Part shown: positions 6,730-10,067 of the stretch, in pieces
How positions within the stretch are numbered: position 1 is the first letter of the stretch
How the letters are laid out: each line of letters starts with the position of its first letter
NCBI GenBank assembly: GCA_015852425.1
Contig: JAAAIG010000369.1
Span: 1-10,067 of the forward strand
Origin: Gryganskiella cystojenkinii
Taxonomy: Eukaryota > Mortierellomycota > Mortierellomycetes > Mortierellales > Mortierellaceae
Direction: 5' to 3'
DNA: 10,067 bases
Program-made: the position numbers and the translations under genes
The notes under the pieces: model-generated
What the model was told of the DNA's origin: nothing
What the model saw: only the letters and a program-made list of their open reading frames with translations
The model's database searches: none

Positions 6730-9700
6730 ATGGAACTCGACAAAGCCCCTGCTCCGACCTCGCGTCTCGATCATCTTGCAGAGTTGGCAACATCGCCCAC
6801 TCATGCTCATGGTCATCACTCTTCCGACATTCTCTCTTCTGTCTCTTCTTCATCCACCACCTCCACCTCGCGTCATCCCTCTCAGGAACAATACACGACT
6901 CACCACTCTCACTCCCGTTCCCAAGAAGGCGGTCGGTCTCCTTATCACTCTTCGTCTGAGCAACAGCACAGTTCTTCTTACATGAAAGAATCAAACTCTT
7001 CCTCGTCTTCTGTTTCTTCTTCCTCACAACAACAACAACAAAACCATCGACAACATCCCTCTCGCTCCCATCCACTTCAACAACAACAACTCGAGACCGA
7101 ATCTAGTTGGAGTCGATCACCTATTACCCCCACAACAACTCGGAAGTTCAACAGGATGGCTATTCATGAGGTCCTAGAAGGTCACCCTTCCCACGACGAT
7201 TTAGGATCGCCCTCGTTCAAGCGCAAGGGATCGCCGGAAGAGTCTCTCTTTGCTGAACAAGCATCGTCTTCATCTTCTCGGTAAGCATCAATTCCATTCT
7301 TTTCCATCATAATCCTTTTTTTGTGTGCGTGCGAGGACGACGCATCCCTCCCCCGATCGCTTTGTCCTCAGCGCTCTTCTGTTTTGAGCAAAGAACTCTA
7401 CTCAATCCTTTCATAATCCGTACTTCCAACAACGTGAACACAATTGCCTTAGCCTGTTGTTTTAATTACGGGACACAAAGATAAACAAGGAGATGCGCTC
7501 GGATACCCTTTTTTTTTTTGGCTTTGCAGCCCTTTCTTTCTCACCAATGTTTCTTCCGGAAGATGACCAACAAACGTCAAACTCGAAGGCCTTTTGTCTC
7601 CATTGGACTCCTCACTTTGCCTCCCTGTTCACCCCACTCCTTCCTCCATCTCTCTCTTTCTGTTTCTCTCCCTCTCTTTTGCACTACGTGGAAAGAGAAG
7701 CGATATGAACCAATTTAAAAAAAAATCTGATATATGATCAATAATGAAATCTGGTATGAAATTAACAAAAAAAATCTAATTTAAAATTGCAATTTGCCAC
7801 CAAAATTCTATTTCTATTTCATTTCAATTTTTGACTTAGCCACCGTCACAGCCACAGTCATAGTTACCAACACGGCAGCAACAACCACAGTCATGCCAAT
7901 ACCCATACTCATACCCATAATTCACATCGACTGCCTCACTCGCCGAGACTCCGCCAAGAATCTCCTCTCCCTGCCTCTAACTCTGAAGAGGATGAGGAGA
8001 ATACTGATATTCGCAACTACAAGAAACGCAGGACCGTTGTCCCTGGCTCTCACAGCAGTCGTCTCCACAAGACCACCACACCTCTTCCTTCACCTGGAAT
8101 CGCCCCCGCTGAGGTCATGGATCAGGTCCGGACGACGCTGAAACTCAAGCAACAACAAAAGGCTATTATTGAGGCGCGACAGAACGGGAGCAGTAGCAGC
8201 ACTACGCCACCTTCAAGTGGTGGCTCGTCTTCTGCACAAGCAGTCTCAACATCAGCCTCTTCGACCTCACCGAGCCACCCTTCATCTGGGTCATCTGCAC
8301 AGAGGGGACCAAGCGCCAACGCCAGCAAATCTATCAGCAACAGCTCCGCCAGCAGTAATAGCAATCAACCCGTCACAGAAAAAAACACTAGTGGTATTTC
8401 TGTTTTCCATGGAAGTGCCTCATTTGCGGCTATGAGCCGTCGTGGACCTTTGGTCTCACCAAGAAACCCCAAGAATGCAAAGTCTTTGACTATTTTTGCT
8501 CCCTCTTATTCGGAATCCTCGTTGTCGATTCACTCTGCGCCTTTACAGCCGTCGCATGCTCACCAGCTCATGAGTGGCTCAAGGACCTCGAATCCTCTCA
8601 GAAACAACACCCCCCACCACCCCCACCCATTGTCGCATCAACATCACCCTCAGCAACATTCTGTGACCACACCACACTCTGCAGCGATGCACCGTCCCCT
8701 CCGCTCGCCTACGACTTCAGGGCATGGCAAGTCTTCATCTCGTGTTTTACTTCGTGGTGGCCCACATACCGCTGGTCTCGACAACAGCACGCTGCCGGCG
8801 CCCATCCTTTCGTCTCACACTGGTCCTTTGCCTTCGCCGATGTACCCTCACCCATCGACTCCTTACCACCCAGCTCATAGCAGCAGCAACCTTAACGTTC
8901 ATTTAAACAGCCACGGAATGCAGTCCGCCGCTGCTGCCTCTGCATCTGCAAGCTCACTGACCGCCAACAAGGCCATGTTCATGGAAACCGTCTCCACTCT
9001 CTTTGATTCCGTGGACTCCAGTCGATCGCTCAAGTTGACACTCGAAGAACAAATCCGGAAATCAGCTCAGTTGCTCCAGACGTTGCAGTCGAGTGGGACC
9101 ATGATCGAGTCTTTAGTCCGCGGTCAGTTCAAAGAGTTGGAGAAGGGTGTTCTGGACCGCTTCGAGTCCGAGATCGAATACCTGTCTACGCGCGTTGAGC
9201 TCTTGGAAAAGCATCAGGGGTTAACGCCACCACCCGCCCCCGTCGCAGCCGCCACGACCACGCCCGTTTTGGCGACCCAATCCACAGCTGGTAACTCTGC
9301 TAAGCGTAGCACTACGATTCGGTTTGCCACCTCAGGTAACGGCAGCAGCAGTGGCAACCACGGTCACAGTGGACCCTCATCTCTCCCATCGCCTCCCTCT
9401 GCCAGCAATAATAACGGCCACATGAGCGGATCGAGTCCTCTTCGTCATAGCCAAAAGAGCCAGGATGCTGAGGATATGAAGGACGGCACTCTTCCCACGC
9501 CACCCTTGAACAAAAAGCAAGATTCCTTGGCCATGGAGGTTGAAGAAGAGGAAGAGATCGATCCTCGGAGGCGTAGTCAATCTCAGGATGCCGAAGACCA
9601 AAGCGAGCGCGTTAATGATGAGGATGAGACCATGGGTGAAGAAGAGTCGTCGCACTCGGCCTCCTCAGGAGCTTCACCGCCTTCGTCCACACCGGCGGGC

Positions 9701-9841
9701 GATTACCATGCATCGGTTAAGAAGTTGCAAGAACGAATTGCCAAACTGGAGAAGGGACATGAAGCCGCCGCCGCGGCAGCTGCGGCCGCCTCTGTGACCT
9801 CAAAACCTGAACAGTCCTCGACTCCCTTGGCTGTAGCCTAA
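6730..9841 (+). CDS. Unnamed 850-aa low-complexity fungal protein with coiled coil and many Ser/Thr-Pro sites
   Basis: I do not recognise this gene. Exons 6730-7280 and 7840-9841 join in phase through an Arg codon (CG|C) and encode 850 aa ending in TAA. Most of it is low-complexity Ser, His, Gln and Pro sequence. The regions that look conserved are: the N-terminal RLDHLAELATSP (12-23); a block around KFNRMAIHEVLEGHP; a His-rich stretch (185-213); an acidic patch then KKRR (245-248), a likely nuclear signal; a basic helix VRTTLKLKQQQKAIIEARQ (280-298); AKSLTIFAPSYSESSLSIHS (about 397-416); and a predicted coiled coil at about 560-645 containing EEQIRKSAQLLQTLQSSG and VRGQFKELEKGVLDRFESEI. An acidic segment (about 749-790) and a short helix YHASVKKLQERIAKLEKGHE with nine alanines close the protein. 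More than 20 Ser-Pro or Thr-Pro sites, one of the full CDK form (SPLR), suggest kinase control. A nuclear regulator or scaffold is likely, but no function is proved. Confidence 0.85.
7281..7839 (+). other. 559-nt intron of the 850-aa gene
   Basis: The donor GTAAGC follows the Ser-rich end of exon 1 and the acceptor GACTTAG precedes the His-rich start of exon 2. The two flanking frames match only when CG is joined to C. The middle has CT-rich text and a T run near 7509-7519; the last 130 bases are AT-rich, with CTAAT and ATTAAC as possible branch sites. Using the other good acceptor (TTTGCAG ending at 7529) meets a stop within about 35 bases, so an extra internal exon is unlikely. Reading frames within 7493-7718 are intron noise. 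Confidence 0.8.
7841..7927 (+). repeat. Histidine-repeat segment at the start of exon 2
   Basis: The codons alternate His with Ser or Thr, giving 11 histidines in 29 residues (185-213), including HSHSHS and HTHTHTH. The CAY-rich text is a trinucleotide-like low-complexity tract inside coding sequence and may vary in length between strains. Confidence 0.8.
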
Positions 9842-10067
9842 AACCAAACACGCTCCTGGGGTGTCGATATTTTACCAAACAAAAAAATACCAAGCGCAAA
9901 CAGTTGTATATCTTCAATTTTCCTTGTTTTTCCTGCTCTTTCTTCTGCTTCCTACCATTGTGCTTTGCTTTACTCTCTTTCATGTTTTTACGTTTTGCTT
10001 TATATTTTTTTCTTTCTTTGTTCTCTCTGCCCTCTTCCTTGTTTGCTCAGCAACATTCATCTCCCCT
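9842..10067 (+). other. 3' flank of the 850-aa gene
   Basis: After the TAA the sequence is A-rich for about 60 bases, then T- and C-rich to the window end (for example TTTATATTTTTTTC near 10000). No canonical AATAAA is present. It probably holds the 3' UTR and cleavage region. No further gene start is visible. Confidence 0.5.

Noticed and set aside
6426..6959. 177-codon plus-strand frame and a neighbouring frame at 6395-6706
   Set aside because: The first half is the CT-rich leader and the second half overlaps the real first exon in another frame; the start at 6730 has a TATA box and a strong start context.
7493..7718. Two overlapping frames between the exons of the 850-aa gene
   Set aside because: They lie in the intron, have CT-rich composition, and cannot be joined in frame to either exon without a stop.
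8117..9841. A separate 574-aa gene starting at ATG 8117
   Set aside because: The same frame is open upstream to the acceptor at 7839 and carries KKRR and TPLPSPG sequence that joins exon 1 in phase; the ATG is internal Met277.

Overview
This is a eukaryotic nuclear window, almost certainly fungal. The evidence is compact protein genes split by short GT-AG introns (89 to 255 nt, one of 559 nt), CTAAC/CTGAC-like branch sites, and CT-rich leaders before start codons. The proteins include a cytosolic Hsp110 co-chaperone and an FSH1-type serine hydrolase. Mixed base composition, long C-terminal Hsp110 helices and long homopolymer and GA/CT tracts suggest an early-diverging fungus, perhaps Mortierella-like; that placement is an inference. 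I see no bacterial operon, CRISPR array, mobile element, tRNA or rRNA.

Layout. (1) 1-2615, minus strand: an Hsp110/Sse1-family gene in three exons, cut off by the left edge. It starts at 2615 and has introns 2348-2602 and 2096-2252. (2) 2616-3078: a shared divergent promoter region. (3) 3079-4343, plus strand: an FSH1/OVCA2-like serine hydrolase of 262 aa in six exons, with a complete Ser-Asp-His triad. (4) 4344-6646: about 2.3 kb with no convincing gene. Its second half is strongly purine-rich on the plus strand, includes a strong G-quadruplex motif at 5848-5876, and flips to a pyrimidine-rich tract at about 6464. One weak spliced small-ORF candidate lies at 4996-5681. (5) 6730-9841, plus strand: a two-exon gene for an 850-residue, mostly disordered Ser/His/Gln-rich protein that I cannot name. 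It has a KKRR cluster, several conserved-looking islands, an 85-residue coiled coil and many Ser-Pro/Thr-Pro sites. A TATA box lies at 6647-6653. (6) 9842-10067: its 3' flank.

The genes do not form a pathway. Hsp110 acts in cytosolic protein folding and FSH1 is a small alpha/beta hydrolase; only the divergent promoter links them. The third gene looks like a phospho-regulated nuclear or scaffold protein. Codon use contrasts sharply. The last exon of the Hsp110 gene avoids TTA, CTA and TCA almost completely, as in very highly expressed genes, whereas the other two genes use them freely. I found no clear new system. The best leads are the unnamed 850-aa protein, the purine/pyrimidine switch with its G-quadruplex in front of that gene, and the acidic KEN-containing insert in the hydrolase.
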